The position numbers and the translations under genes are program-made. A stretch of 64,000 bases of DNA from contig NZ_JAAHHW010000002.1 of the NCBI RefSeq assembly GCF_010692325.1, positions 43,097 through 107,096 on the forward strand. Reading direction: 5' to 3'. Each line of letters opens with the position of its first letter. The first letter of the stretch is position 1. The stretch comes from Moorena sp. SIO3I8 (GTDB lineage Bacteria; Cyanobacteriota; Cyanobacteriia; Cyanobacteriales; Coleofasciculaceae). The notes below the pieces were generated by a model. It made no database searches. It saw only the letters and a program-made list of their open reading frames with translations, and was not told where the DNA came from. This document shows, one piece after another, positions 17,039-27,548 of this stretch.

Positions 17039-19978
17039 TCAAAACATGCCCACTTTACTGTCAATTAAGTCTGAGGGTAACTCCTTGAGAAACTGAGAAG
17101 GGTTAGCTGGTTCCCGATTCCCATAAAAGCGGCGCTCATGAGCATGGGACAAAAACAGTTGTTCCTGAGCGCGAGTAATCCCTACATAACACAAACGCCT
17201 TTCTTCCTCCAACGCGACAGGATCCCTAAGACTACGACTGTGAGGAAACAGTCCTTGCTCTAGGCCGACTAGAAAGACAATCGGAAATTCTAGCCCTTTA
17301 GCAGAGTGAAGGGTCATTAAAGAAACTGCTTTTTTCCCCTCTTCGAGGTTATCCATGTCAGAGGCAAGAGTTGCATTAGCAAGAAACCCTTCTAAGCTCG
17401 TTTCTTCGTTTTCTTCTTGAAATTGCTGGACTGCATTAAACAATTCTACAATATTTTCCAATCGATTCTCAGCTTCTTCAGTTCCTTTGTTTCTTAAATC
17501 GCCAATATAACCAGACTCTTCCATAATCCCTTTGAGAATCTCTAATGCTGTTCGGTTTTCCATTTGCTCCTGCCATTGAGACATAAGCTGAGAAAATTTA
17601 TTGACCGCTTTAGCTGACCTTCCCGCAAATGTATGAACTGAGGTTTCATCACTGAGAATTTCCCACAATGGAACTCCTAATTCTTGGGCAGCTGTGACCA
17701 GATTGTTAATGGTAGTTTGTCCAATACCTCGTCGAGGAGTATTGATAATGCGCAATAGACTAACAGTGTCGGATGGGTTTGCGATCGCTCTGAGGTAAGC
17801 CAGAGCATCTTTAATTTCTTTACGGTCATAGAACTTTAACCCACCAACTACAGTATAGAGAATATCCGCTCTGATCAAAACGTCTTCAAAGGCACGGGAT
17901 TGAGCATTAGTACGATAAAGAATAGCAAAACTGCCGCCATCCAGTTCTGGATTTTGTCGTTTTAGTTGGATAATTTGACTGACTACAAACTGAGCTTCTT
18001 CCAATTCGTCATCAGCGGCAAAACAATAGATTTTTTCCCCGATACCCCGTGTTGCTCGCAGAACTTTATCAATCCGCTGGGTATTATTTTCGATCAGGTG
18101 GTTAGCAGCTTGAAGAATATTTTCCCTAGAGCGATAGTTTTCTTCTAGCTTGACCATAGTGCGAGTATCTTGGTCTGGTAAACCATCACCAAAGTCTTGC
18201 TGAAAACCCAGAAGGATGGTGAAGTCTGCCATTCGGAAACTGTAGATAGAGTTATGAGTAAGCAATCCATCGCTAAAGTAGACATGGTGCTTCTCTACGT
18301 CTAGGCTATACACCAAGCCACTGTATTCCTGACGCTGAATCCTAATTGGTTTCCAAGCCACTGTTTTGCCACCCTGATAGACAGCTATATCCATCAGTTC
18401 TGGTAATAAATTAATCGCTGCTAGCTCGATAGTACTTTTACCCCTTCCGCCTTGATAGGCAATGTCAGGGCTGTAAATGGGGTAGTTTGGGTCGAGTCCA
18501 AAGTCTTGAAGACAGGAAATCCCCCGTTCTGGTAACACATCACCCAGTGCATTAAATAACTGCTCCAGCATCTGACGAGTGTACTCAGTGGCACCATTAA
18601 TTGGTTCAAACGGGGCAGTGGGAATACCATAGCGTGCGGCAATATAAGACACTTTGAAGGAAGCTTCTGTCCGATTGTCGGTTACCACGAGAATCCAAGC
18701 GGCATCTGCTTTCTCAACCCTGGCTCGATAGCCTAACTGAAATCCACCATCGCTTTTAAATAGCTTGCACCATCCGACTCGGTACCACTGACCTCGGCGG
18801 ATTAGGTAGACAACATGAGTCTTTTTCTTAGCTTGCTGATTCCACCGGATTGGCCATCGATGGTTTGGTGTGGAGCGAGTAGTTTGGCTATCAACCGTTA
18901 CCTCAATCAGATGCCCACTAAAAGGACGACTGGCTTTGTTGAAACGATAACCATTCACTCTGCCAACTACTGCGGAAGAATGAGGGTTATAGCTGACTAA
19001 CCGATGTTGATTTGGGTCTAGTGCTTCGATGGGAACATATCCTTCAGTAGTGAGTACTTGAGTACCTGGTGGCTGACACTGGTCTGCATCCCCTACTACA
19101 AAAACTGAGCGATTCTGCCAATCCCACTGACTCTTTCGAGTTTCGCCATTGGTAGTCAATAAGCGAATCAGTTCATACTGAATCCGATTGGTATCTTGAT
19201 ACTCATCCACTAAAATGTGATAAAATTGCTGATGCCAGTAGCTTAAGACCGACTCATTCTGTTGGAATAGCCTCATTGGCACTAAGATGAGGTCATCAAA
19301 GTCCAAAGCATTGTTAGCAGCTAATTGCTCTTGGTAGTGACTATAGACATCAGCAATCACTCGTCCCCGGAAATTCGACTGTTCTAGCTCAAACTGCTGG
19401 GGAGAAAAACCACGATTTTTGGCATTGCTGATGGCATAGCGCACAGAACGGGGGTTAAATTTGTGGTCATCAAGATTTAAGGTTTGAGTGACAATGGTTT
19501 TAACCAGGGTCTGGGCATCGGATTCGTCAAAGATGGAAAAGTTCCGATTCCACTTCCGTCCCTGATCATCTTGATATTTATTGATATCGAAGCGGAGAAT
19601 CCGAGCAAACAGACTGTGGAAGGTGCCAATCCACAACGGTTTGGTGATAGTTTTGTAAACACGCGATCGCAACTGAGTTTGTTGGTCTTCTGGCAGAAGC
19701 TCCAACCTTTGACCATACTTCTGTTCCGCCAGCTGCTGAGCAAATATTTGCTCAATCCGCCCTTTCATTTCCCGTGCGGCTTTGTTAGTGAACGTCACCG
19801 CTAAGATATTTTCTGGTGAGACCTTGTGTTTGAGAATCAGATTAGCAATACGATAGGTCAAGGCTCGGGTTTTGCCAGACCCGGCACCAGCAACAACTAA
19901 CAAGGGACCACAGAAATGTTCAACGGCTTGAAGTTGGGAAGGGTTAAGGTGGCTCAGGAAATCAGGGGTTGTACTCAT
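17039..19978 (-). CDS. pcrA: PcrA/UvrD-family DNA helicase interrupted by an intein
   Basis: This 979-residue ORF has Walker A GAGSGKTRAL (31-40), GTFHSLFARIL, the DEYQDT box (258-263), and motifs such as TLHSAKGLEFPIVFLVGLEQGLFPHSRS and EEERRLCYVGITRA near the C-terminus, so it is a superfamily 1A helicase of the PcrA/UvrD/Rep type. Motif III, normally GDADQSIYSFRGAD, is split after Gln300 by a 276-residue intein (residues 301-576). The joined extein would be about 703 residues, close to PcrA length. It unwinds DNA in repair and replication restart. Without splicing the enzyme should be dead, since the ATPase core is interrupted. Confidence 0.93.
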   Translation of the reverse strand: MSTTPDFLSHLNPSQLQAVEHFCGPLLVVAGAGSGKTRALTYRIANLILKHKVSPENILAVTFTNKAAREMKGRIEQIFAQQLAEQKYGQRLELLPEDQQTQLRSRVYKTITKPLWIGTFHSLFARILRFDINKYQDDQGRKWNRNFSIFDESDAQTLVKTIVTQTLNLDDHKFNPRSVRYAISNAKNRGFSPQQFELEQSNFRGRVIADVYSHYQEQLAANNALDFDDLILVPMRLFQQNESVLSYWHQQFYHILVDEYQDTNRIQYELIRLLTTNGETRKSQWDWQNRSVFVVGDADQCQPPGTQVLTTEGYVPIEALDPNQHRLVSYNPHSSAVVGRVNGYRFNKASRPFSGHLIEVTVDSQTTRSTPNHRWPIRWNQQAKKKTHVVYLIRRGQWYRVGWCKLFKSDGGFQLGYRARVEKADAAWILVVTDNRTEASFKVSYIAARYGIPTAPFEPINGATEYTRQMLEQLFNALGDVLPERGISCLQDFGLDPNYPIYSPDIAYQGGRGKSTIELAAINLLPELMDIAVYQGGKTVAWKPIRIQRQEYSGLVYSLDVEKHHVYFSDGLLTHNSIYSFRMADFTILLGFQQDFGDGLPDQDTRTMVKLEENYRSRENILQAANHLIENNTQRIDKVLRATRGIGEKIYCFAADDELEEAQFVVSQIIQLKRQNPELDGGSFAILYRTNAQSRAFEDVLIRADILYTVVGGLKFYDRKEIKDALAYLRAIANPSDTVSLLRIINTPRRGIGQTTINNLVTAAQELGVPLWEILSDETSVHTFAGRSAKAVNKFSQLMSQWQEQMENRTALEILKGIMEESGYIGDLRNKGTEEAENRLENIVELFNAVQQFQEENEETSLEGFLANATLASDMDNLEEGKKAVSLMTLHSAKGLEFPIVFLVGLEQGLFPHSRSLRDPVALEEERRLCYVGITRAQEQLFLSHAHERRFYGNREPANPSQFLKELPSDLIDSKVGMF
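18251..19078 (-). mobile_element. intein in the PcrA helicase motif III
   Basis: The intein runs from Cys301 (CQPPGTQVLTTEGYVPIEAL, block A) to His575-Asn576 before Ser577 (block G, GLLTHN/S). Block B is TPNHRW and block F is VYSLDVEKHHVYFSDG, so the splicing residues Cys1, TxxH, penultimate His, terminal Asn and Ser+1 are all present. Between blocks B and F there is no LAGLIDADG motif. Residues about 388-453 contain VVYLIRRG, YRVG, GYRAR, WILVV and a TEA segment followed by YGIP, a spacing reminiscent of a GIY-YIG nuclease, possibly degenerate. The nuclease reading is inference. Confidence 0.88.
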
Positions 19979-20115
19979 AGGGGCGGATAAAATGCGATCG
20001 CAGATCTAGCTAGATCTATTTATCTTATAGCTGAGGCTATTCTAATGTTTAGTTTTTCCAGTGTGATTCTAAATATCCGATGATCTAGCAGCGCTCAATG
20101 GTCCATAAACACTTT

Positions 20116-20213
20116 CCCTACTCCCTACTCCCTACTCCCTACTCCCTACTCCCTACTCCCTACTCCCTACTCCCTACTCCCTACTCCCTACTCCCTACTC
20201 CCTACTCCCTACT
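20116..20213. repeat. (CCCTACT)n heptamer array
   Basis: About 14 uninterrupted copies of the heptamer CCCTACT lie between the divergent pcrA and recR genes, 23 bases before the recR ATG. It matches the short tandemly repeated repetitive (STRR) type known from filamentous cyanobacteria. Confidence 0.92.
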
Positions 20214-20235
20214 CCCGATTCCCGATTCTTGACTG

Positions 20236-20832
20236 ATGGTTTACACACGCCCCCTCGCTCGCTTAATTGAAGAGCTACAACGCCTGCCTGGAGTTGGTCC
20301 AAAGACTGCCCAACGACTAGCCCTTCATATCCTCAAGCGTCCAACACCGGAAGTCAAAGCCCTAGCGCAAGCGTTGGTGGAAGCCAAACAACAAGTTGGT
20401 TTTTGTAGAGTATGCTTTCACTTGTCTGCTGAACCGGTCTGCCAAATTTGCCGCAATTCCAACCGGGACCAGAAGACTATCTGTGTAGTTGCCGACTCAA
20501 GGGATGTGATTGCCATCGAAAAAACCCGCGAGTACCGAGGCCAATACCACGTTCTGGGAGGAGTGATCTCCCCTATGGATGGCATTGGTCCAGAACAACT
20601 CCATATCCAGCAACTTGTACAACGAGTCAGCCAGAAAACGATTCAAGAAGTCATTTTAGCCATCAATCCCAGTGTAGAAGGGGAGACAACCACACTATAT
20701 ATAGGTCAACTGATCAGGCCGTTTACCAAAGTGACTCGAATTGCCTTTGGTTTACCCATGGGGGGAGACCTAGAATATGCAGATGAAGTCACCCTAGCTA
20801 GAGCCTTAGAAGGACGCCGTGAGTTGGATTAA
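20236..20832 (+). CDS. recR: recombination mediator RecR
   Basis: This 198-residue protein has the RecR layout: helix-hairpin-helix [18 protein letters not shown], a four-cysteine zinc finger (CRVCFHLS...CQIC), and a Toprim domain with [14 protein letters not shown] and [15 protein letters not shown]. It acts with RecF/RecO to load RecA at gaps. The length is the usual one. The 5' side is a heptamer array, and a 17-bp duplication (GAGTTGGATTAAGCATTCGT repeated at about 20821 and 20840) overlaps the stop codon. Confidence 0.94.
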   Translation: MVYTRPLARLIEELQRLPGVGPKTAQRLALHILKRPTPEVKALAQALVEAKQQVGFCRVCFHLSAEPVCQICRNSNRDQKTICVVADSRDVIAIEKTREYRGQYHVLGGVISPMDGIGPEQLHIQQLVQRVSQKTIQEVILAINPSVEGETTTLYIGQLIRPFTKVTRIAFGLPMGGDLEYADEVTLARALEGRRELD

Positions 20833-20912
20833 GCATTCGTGAGTTGGATTAAGCATTCGTGAAGGATGAATTATCAAGTGAGAAGATACTTCATCCTCCA
20901 TCCTTCCATAAA

Positions 20913-21464
20913 CTACTTCAACTTTTGCTTAATAAACGTCACCAGCTGACCTAACTGTTTCTTCAAGGCATCTATTTCCTGTTGCATTTTGGCAACCTTT
21001 GCCTTCAACTGCGCAATTTCCTGAGCTGATTCGAGCGATGACTCAGCGGTAGCTGCACTAACTGGTGCTGGTGCAGGAGTTGCTGGTCGCTTCTTAGCCT
21101 TTTGCATGGATTCTTTGATAGCGTCCGTCAGCTGCTTTTTATTAAAAGGCTTTTCAATAAAGGCAAAATACTTAAAAGGTTCTTTAATTTTAGCAGTTAC
21201 TTCTTCCTTTCGGCCTGACATTAATACCAGAGGTATTGTTTGTAATTTAGGATCACTTTTAAGTTCATTAAAAATATCAAATCCACTCATTTTGGGCAGG
21301 ATAAAATCTAACATGATAAAGTTAGGTTTTGCCTGGCGAATTAAATTAATTCCCTCCACCCCATCTTTAGCTTCGATGACTTCAAACCCCTTAGGTAACA
21401 TCTCTTTGACATGCTTGCGGATTACCGTACTATCATCGATTACCAGGATTTTATGACTTGCCAC
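20913..21464 (-). CDS. CheY-like response regulator with C-terminal coiled coil
   Basis: This 183-residue protein has a receiver domain (1-120) with acidic pair Asp10/Asp11, phospho-acceptor Asp53 (MLDFILPKMSG), Ser83 and Lys105 (EKPF). A Pro/Ala-rich linker (about 123-140) leads to a coiled coil (about 145-180, EIAQLKAKVAKMQQEIDALKKQL). It has no DNA-binding output. Such regulators in cyanobacteria work in chemotaxis-like or motility phosphorelays, with the coil giving dimerisation or partner docking. No histidine kinase is adjacent. Confidence 0.87.
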   Translation of the reverse strand: MASHKILVIDDSTVIRKHVKEMLPKGFEVIEAKDGVEGINLIRQAKPNFIMLDFILPKMSGFDIFNELKSDPKLQTIPLVLMSGRKEEVTAKIKEPFKYFAFIEKPFNKKQLTDAIKESMQKAKKRPATPAPAPVSAATAESSLESAQEIAQLKAKVAKMQQEIDALKKQLGQLVTFIKQKLK

Positions 21465-21965
21465 GACTGACTCCTTTCCAAGGTAGTTTGAGTTAATTTT
21501 AAAAAAACAAATGTTGAATGAAGCGACTGTCGCCGACTCCAGAGGCTAATGTGGACACCCTAACTTAGGATCAGGGGAGTGCCAGTTTGCCTAGCGATGA
21601 TCGACAAGTCACGACCTACCCAACTAAGATAACTCAGCCCTATCAATCTATAGCCATACCCCTATAAAAAGGTGTGGGAGATGTGACAATCTATCCCTAT
21701 AGCAAAGGGAACAGGGAACAGGGAACAGGGAACAGGGAGTAGGGAGTAGGGAGTAGGGAGTAGGGAACAAACATTCTCTCAATTGATTTAGGATTGCTAT
21801 AGTTAGTGCCATTCTAGGGTAAGACCCCACACCCGTTCAGGGTGAACCTGTGTTGAGGCTCGCCCGTCGGAATGCGATCGCGCCCCGCGTGACCTAGAGC
21901 CAATCGCATTCCGATGCAAAGTACTTGGTCTGGTTCAGTTACGATTAACCAGTTCCTATTACGGC
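21465..21965. other. repeat-bearing gap between convergent-facing promoters and the PPTase end
   Basis: Tandem AGGGAACAGGGAACAGGGAGTAGGG units occur at about 21705-21766, followed by unique DNA with two inverted HIP1-type sites. No gene is seen. Confidence 0.6.
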
Positions 21966-22751
21966 CTAATTTCCCCCTACACCTGATCCGCCCACACCCC
22001 AACCAGACACTGATTTCTCGGTGTAATCAAAACAACTTAACTGCCAATCTTTTCTTTCCACAACCAACGAGGCAAAGTAACCAGGCACAGGGGTTAGACC
22101 AGCGATAGACCAACGGTAAACTGCCTGAGGGTCTTTGTTGATGCTCAGCAAGGCAGTCGGTTCAGCTGGATTTACAGAAACTTCGACCTGTTCCAAGCCA
22201 GCTAGTCCTTCACCAATCGCTTTGAGATAGGCTTCCTTACTGGTCCATCCCTGGAAAAATGCCTTGTGCTTTTGCTCCTCAGACACAGAACAAATCACGG
22301 CATACTCTTGGGGGGAAAAGAAACGTTGAGCGAGTTGCTCAGCATCTGGCATTGGTCGCAGGTATTCTAGGTCAACGCCAATCCGCTGATCCTGGGTAAT
22401 AGCATACAGAATTAGTCCATGAGAGTGAGATACATTAAAACGGAGTCTTTTGCCCCCACAAGTTTCCTTGAGTGCTGGCTTGCCCCGCTTTCCATAACAA
22501 AACTCCACTTGGCATGGGTTCATGCCCAAATAGCGACCCAAGATTTGGCGCAGAAGACCCCGACCTGCTAGAAAATGCTTCCGATCCCGCTCAAAGTAAA
22601 ATCGCTCAGCTCTTTGGTGCTCGTCCTCAGAAAGAGTAGTTGCCAATTTTTGAATCAATAATTCACTCAGCTCCAACTGGGCACGCCAGAGATGGACATC
22701 ATGGTTAAATAGTTGCAAATCTGTTGGGGGAAGTAGCCACACTGGGGTCAT
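21966..22751 (-). CDS. 4'-phosphopantetheinyl transferase, Sfp/HetI type
   Basis: This 261-residue enzyme has the PPTase signatures FNVSHSHGL (about 105-113), IGVDLEYL (magnesium Asp127 and Glu129) and WTSKEAYLKAIGEGL (169-183, Glu173). The two-lobe, 220-260-residue length is the Sfp type, which transfers phosphopantetheine to carrier proteins of NRPS, PKS and heterocyst-glycolipid pathways. It could activate the ACP at 1514. The tail beyond about 235 (FDYTEKSVSGWGVGGSGVGGN) is Gly-rich and may be an addition from local sequence rather than fold. It is divergent from ppc. Confidence 0.9.
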   Translation of the reverse strand: MTPVWLLPPTDLQLFNHDVHLWRAQLELSELLIQKLATTLSEDEHQRAERFYFERDRKHFLAGRGLLRQILGRYLGMNPCQVEFCYGKRGKPALKETCGGKRLRFNVSHSHGLILYAITQDQRIGVDLEYLRPMPDAEQLAQRFFSPQEYAVICSVSEEQKHKAFFQGWTSKEAYLKAIGEGLAGLEQVEVSVNPAEPTALLSINKDPQAVYRWSIAGLTPVPGYFASLVVERKDWQLSCFDYTEKSVSGWGVGGSGVGGN

Positions 22752-22996
22752 GGTTCAATAAAAACTTATAAACATTAGTAGTTTCACAGTTACACCCAAT
22801 AGTCAGACCAATAGTCAGATTTCATAAATTTAATGATTTTTACAGATACCCAATAACTTGCCTTACTATTAAAGTTAATGTGATGTTAAGCTGCCATGAG
22901 CTTTCCAAAGAAATTTAAATTCTTGTTCCTTAGTTACTCCAAAGAACCTCAAACCCGTAAAATAGATCAGCTTTGTATAGGGAATAGATAGAGCCT

Positions 22997-25900
22997 ATGA
23001 GTTTTATCCCATCTCCATCTAATCAAGAATCAACCTTCCCAGCTACTTCTGACCTGTTTCTGCGCCATCGACTTAAAATTGTAGAGGATTTGTGGGAATC
23101 TGTTCTCCTATCTGAATGTGGTCAGGAACTTGTTGATTTACTCAAGCAACTGCGGGAATTGTGTTCTCCAGAAGGACAAGCCACTGAAGATCCTAAATCT
23201 TCAGTAGCTGATTTAATCCAACAGCTTGACCTTAATGAGGCTATCCGGGCATCACGAGCCTTTGCTCTATACTTTCAGCTGATCAATATTGTCGAACAAC
23301 ATTATGAACAACGAAATCAACAACTCTCAAGACGCCGCTCTTACCGAAGAAGCACTGAACCTGAGTTAACCCCCTTCGGCCAAGGTATTTTAACAAAAAA
23401 TGGTAATTCGTCTTTGTCAACTGTTGTAACCGTTGACAAAGAGGTGGAAATAGGCAATGAGGTTACTCAACCAGGGGGTGCCGTTACCAATGTTATCGAA
23501 AAGAGCCACCAGGAAAACCAAGGATCCGAAAGAAAATTAGGGCTACTGGATTGGTTATTTCCCCACTTACACAAGCAGAATGTGCCACCAGGTCAAATTC
23601 AGCGGCTGATTGACAATCTTGATATTCGCTTGGTTTTCACAGCTCACCCCACAGAAATCGTTCGTCGTACCATTCGGGGTAAACAGCGACGGATGGCTAA
23701 GATTCTCGAACAATTAGACCAAGCGGAGCAAACCTATGGTACCTTAGGAATCACTTCGTCCTGGGAGGTGACTGAATGTAGCCAAAAGCTCATGGAAGAA
23801 ATTCGCCTCTGGTGGCGCACCGATGAGCTACATCAGTTTAAGCCGGGAGTACTTGATGAGGTAGATTACACTCTTCACTACTTCCACGAAGTACTGTTTG
23901 ATACAATACCCCAATTGTATAGTCGTTTCAAGCAAGCGTTGAAGGGTTCATTCCCCTGGCTGAACCCACCCGCTAAGAACTTCTGTCATTTTGGCTCTTG
24001 GGTAGGGTCAGACCGGGATGGTAATCCTTTTGTCACTCCCCAAATTACCTGGCAAACTGCCTGCTATCAACGAGATTTGGTGCTGGGTAAATATATAGGT
24101 GAGGTTAAGAATCTGACCGAATTATTGAGCCTGTCGTTGCACTGGTGTGATGTGCTACCGGAACTGTTGGACTCTCTAGAACAAGACCGTTCTCAATTGC
24201 CAGAGGTTTACGAACAGCTCGCCATTCGCTATCGGCAAGAACCCTATCGACTCAAACTGACCTACATTAAGCAAAAACTCGAAAACACCCGTGAGCGAAA
24301 CCAACAGCTTGCCAATGGTATGCCTGTACCAGATGAGATGGCTAATGGTAAAAGCTGGAGTTTTTACCGCTCTGGAGAAGAATTCTTGGCAGAACTAAAG
24401 CTGATTGAGAGTAATCTGGTGGAAACCGGGTTGAACTGTCGTGAGTTAGACAATTTAATCGGTCAGGTGGAAATTTATGGCTTTTACCTGGCTCACCTAG
24501 ATATTCGCCAGGAAAGTTCTCGCCACTCAGAAGCCCTGAGTGAAATTGCTGAGTACCTGCAAGTTTTGCCTAAGCCCTACAACTTGCTATCGGAATCCGA
24601 AGCATGCTTGTGGTTAACCGCTGAGTTGCGAACCCGACGTCCATTAATCCCAACAGAACTGCCATTTTCGGAAAAAACCTGCGAGACTATCGAAACCTTC
24701 CGGATGGTGCGGCAACTGCAACAAGAGTTTGGTCCCCAAATCTGCCAAACCTACATCATCAGCATGAGTCATACGGCCAGCGATTTGTTAGAAGTCCTCT
24801 TGTTGGCGAAGGAAGCTGGTTTGTATGACCCGGCCACTGGTCAGGGAACCATTCGCGTGGTGCCACTGTTTGAAACAGTGGAAGACCTTAAGCGTGCTCC
24901 AGCAGTGATGAAATCCCTGTTTGAGCTACCCTTGTATCGTGCTAGTTTGGCTGGTGGATATCAACAGTTGCAGGTTAGCCCATTAAACCTACCCTACTCG
25001 AACGCTAAAGGCGAACAACCAAATAACCCTGGCCAAAAGGCCACGCTACGGGAACAAGCGTTAACCTCTCCTAACTTACAAGAGGTAATGCTCGGCTACT
25101 CCGACAGTAACAAAGATTCTGGCTTCCTCAGTAGCAACTGGGAAATCCACAAAGCTCAGAAAGCCTTAGAGCACGTGGCCCAAGAGTATGGTATTGTTTT
25201 ACGGATCTTCCATGGTCGTGGTGGTTCAGTGGGTCGTGGTGGCGGTCCATCTTATGAAGCTATCCTGGCGCAACCAGGTCGTAGTATCAATGGCCGAATC
25301 AAAATTACCGAACAGGGGGAAGTCCTGGCTTCTAGGTACTCTCTGCCAGGACTAGCGCTCTATCATCTCGAAACAATAGCCACAGCAGTGATGCAAGCTA
25401 GCTTACTCAATAATGGCTTTGATGATATCCAGCCCTGGAATGAAATTATGGAGGAGTTAGCTCAGACCTCCCGTACCCATTACCGAGCCCTGATTCACGA
25501 CCAACCGGATCTGGTAGATTTCTTCCATCAAGTCACACCGATTCAAGAAATTAGCCAGTTGCAAATTAGTTCTCGCCCTGCACGGCGTAAATCAGGGAAG
25601 AAGGATTTAAGCAGTCTGCGGGCAATTCCTTGGGTCTTTAGCTGGACTCAAAGCCGCTTCCTGCTACCGAGCTGGTACGGTGTTGGCACTGCCCTACAAA
25701 GCTTTGTCGATCAGCAGCCAGAGGAAAATATCAACCTATTGCGCTGTTTCTATTCAAAATGGCCTTTCTTCAAAATGGTTATTTCCAAAGTAGAGATGAC
25801 CTTAGCGAAGGTGGATTTACAAATTGCTCACCACTATCTCAAGGAACTTTCAAACCCTGAAGACCTGGAACGCTTCGAGCATTTGTTTGAGCAAATTGCT

Positions 25901-26176
25901 AAGGAATTTAACCTTACCTGCAATTTAGTCCTGACGATTACAGGACACCAAACACTGCTAGATGGCGACCCAAATTTACAACGGTCTGTACAGTTGCGTA
26001 ATGGTACCATCGTTCCCTTAGGATTTTTACAGGTATCTTTGCTCAAACGCCTACGTCAACATAGCAACCAGGTAACATTGGGTGTGGTTCAATCCCGGTA
26101 TAGTAAGGGAGAGTTACTACGAGGAGCCTTATTGACGATCAACGGTATTGCTGCTGGCATGCGTAATACTGGCTGA
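22997..26176 (+). CDS. ppc: phosphoenolpyruvate carboxylase
   Basis: This 1059-residue enzyme has [10 protein letters not shown] with catalytic His217, [51 protein letters not shown] and a C-terminal NTG. It carboxylates PEP to oxaloacetate for anaplerosis and nitrogen assimilation. The long variable segment at about 105-180 is seen in cyanobacterial PEPCs. Residues about 678-688 ([11 protein letters not shown]) are encoded by a palindromic repeat of a kind found elsewhere in non-coding DNA here, just before the [12 protein letters not shown] motif. It has its own promoter region downstream of the divergent PPTase. Confidence 0.96.
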   Translation: MSFIPSPSNQESTFPATSDLFLRHRLKIVEDLWESVLLSECGQELVDLLKQLRELCSPEGQATEDPKSSVADLIQQLDLNEAIRASRAFALYFQLINIVEQHYEQRNQQLSRRRSYRRSTEPELTPFGQGILTKNGNSSLSTVVTVDKEVEIGNEVTQPGGAVTNVIEKSHQENQGSERKLGLLDWLFPHLHKQNVPPGQIQRLIDNLDIRLVFTAHPTEIVRRTIRGKQRRMAKILEQLDQAEQTYGTLGITSSWEVTECSQKLMEEIRLWWRTDELHQFKPGVLDEVDYTLHYFHEVLFDTIPQLYSRFKQALKGSFPWLNPPAKNFCHFGSWVGSDRDGNPFVTPQITWQTACYQRDLVLGKYIGEVKNLTELLSLSLHWCDVLPELLDSLEQDRSQLPEVYEQLAIRYRQEPYRLKLTYIKQKLENTRERNQQLANGMPVPDEMANGKSWSFYRSGEEFLAELKLIESNLVETGLNCRELDNLIGQVEIYGFYLAHLDIRQESSRHSEALSEIAEYLQVLPKPYNLLSESEACLWLTAELRTRRPLIPTELPFSEKTCETIETFRMVRQLQQEFGPQICQTYIISMSHTASDLLEVLLLAKEAGLYDPATGQGTIRVVPLFETVEDLKRAPAVMKSLFELPLYRASLAGGYQQLQVSPLNLPYSNAKGEQPNNPGQKATLREQALTSPNLQEVMLGYSDSNKDSGFLSSNWEIHKAQKALEHVAQEYGIVLRIFHGRGGSVGRGGGPSYEAILAQPGRSINGRIKITEQGEVLASRYSLPGLALYHLETIATAVMQASLLNNGFDDIQPWNEIMEELAQTSRTHYRALIHDQPDLVDFFHQVTPIQEISQLQISSRPARRKSGKKDLSSLRAIPWVFSWTQSRFLLPSWYGVGTALQSFVDQQPEENINLLRCFYSKWPFFKMVISKVEMTLAKVDLQIAHHYLKELSNPEDLERFEHLFEQIAKEFNLTCNLVLTITGHQTLLDGDPNLQRSVQLRNGTIVPLGFLQVSLLKRLRQHSNQVTLGVVQSRYSKGELLRGALLTINGIAAGMRNTG

Positions 26177-26291
26177 CCTGTAAAGAATGGAAAGTGAAGG
26201 ATGAAGGATGAAGGATGAAAAACGAACCAATGGCGAAGTTATTCACTGTTAGTCTTTTTTTGTCCGGAATCCTTGTAATTGCAAATTTAGC

Positions 26292-27389
26292 CTAATGATT
26301 AAATAGGTGTTCAACTCTTTGTATATCCTTATGGCGGTGTCTGGCTTGCATCCTTTGTTTCCATTCTCGAATCGCGATCGCAGTTTTTTCTGTAGGAGGT
26401 GTATACTTCTGACTTTTCCCGGTGTTTTGCTTTGCCTGTCGTTGGTTTTGATTAGCTTGAGGTTGAATAACTAGAAACTCGGCAAGATTCTCTTGAAGTA
26501 ATTTATGATCCAAGGCCCTTAGGATCGCTCTTGCGTTTGAATAACGCTCTTTGAGGGAAATAGCCAGCATTCTGTTGAGAATATTAGCAAAGGAATCACT
26601 CAATTCCAATGCTTTGCCCCACTTCAGTTCACCAGTTTGGCGCTCGCTCTGAAATGGTAGGGGGGCTTTTCCAGTAAGTAGGTAAATACAGGTAACCCCT
26701 AGGGAATAAATATCACTGCTATACACGGGTCGTAGGCTAAACTGTTCCGGTGGTGCAAATCCTACAGTACCGATGAAATGGGTAGTTGGGTTTCTGACAC
26801 TGCTATCTGATACTTGGGCAATTAACTCCTTAACTGCCCCAAAATCAATTAGTACCAACTGACCATCATGAGAAAGAATAATATTCTGAGGTTTGATATC
26901 ACGATGTATTACCCCATGGTCATGGATGTACTGCAATAACGGTAGTATGTCTCGCAGAAAATCTTTAACGGCTCCTGGGGATAAGCAACCAGAACGCCTC
27001 ACCAACCGAGCTAGGGTAATGCCTCGAATGTACTCTTGAACCAAGTAGAATTCTCCATCGTCTACGAAATAATCGAGCAGCATGGGGATCTGGGGGTGAG
27101 TCCCCAGTTTGTTCAAAATTTTTGCCTCTCTTTCAAACCGCTGACGAGCATTATGTAATGCTTTTGGCTCACTGAATTTGGGGCGAAGTTGCTTGATGAC
27201 ACAAAACGGCTGACCCGGTAAGGATGTATCTTTGGCTAGAAAGGTTACACCGAAACCACCTCGACCAATCATCCGTAACACTTCATAGCGTGCGCGAAAT
27301 AGCTGCTTTTTGCCACAAAGTTGACCTAACTCGGTATTCTTTAAGACATCACTGTGAAAAGAAGATAGCTTGACTTGCGGGAAATTCAT
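26292..27389 (-). CDS. serine/threonine protein kinase
   Basis: This 365-residue Hanks-type kinase has glycine loop IGRGGFGVTF (41-50), Lys66 (VIKQL), catalytic HRDIKPQN (162-169), DFGAVKEL (182-189), GTVGFAPPEQF and SSDIYSLGVTC. The catalytic domain fills residues about 35-295. The C-terminal tail is Gln/Lys-rich and without a recognisable sensor or membrane segment, so it is probably cytosolic. Cyanobacterial genomes have many of these; the substrate is unknown. It is divergent from ycf23. Confidence 0.92.
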   Translation of the reverse strand: MNFPQVKLSSFHSDVLKNTELGQLCGKKQLFRARYEVLRMIGRGGFGVTFLAKDTSLPGQPFCVIKQLRPKFSEPKALHNARQRFEREAKILNKLGTHPQIPMLLDYFVDDGEFYLVQEYIRGITLARLVRRSGCLSPGAVKDFLRDILPLLQYIHDHGVIHRDIKPQNIILSHDGQLVLIDFGAVKELIAQVSDSSVRNPTTHFIGTVGFAPPEQFSLRPVYSSDIYSLGVTCIYLLTGKAPLPFQSERQTGELKWGKALELSDSFANILNRMLAISLKERYSNARAILRALDHKLLQENLAEFLVIQPQANQNQRQAKQNTGKSQKYTPPTEKTAIAIREWKQRMQARHRHKDIQRVEHLFNH

Positions 27390-27548
27390 TTATTTTTATA
27401 GAGAAGGAGTAGCCATCAGCACCGATATGCTTTTAGTTTAGGCGTAAATATACGGGTTTGGCAGAATTATTCAGAGAGAAAAAAAATTTCCTACAGTTAA
27501 TTAAAAATTAGCTAAAGTTGGTTGATAATACAGGGGTAAACAGAAAAC

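Noticed and set aside
20116..20213. Possible CRISPR array
   Set aside because: Units are 7 bp with no spacers; CRISPR needs 25-40 bp repeats with unique spacers. No cas genes are present.
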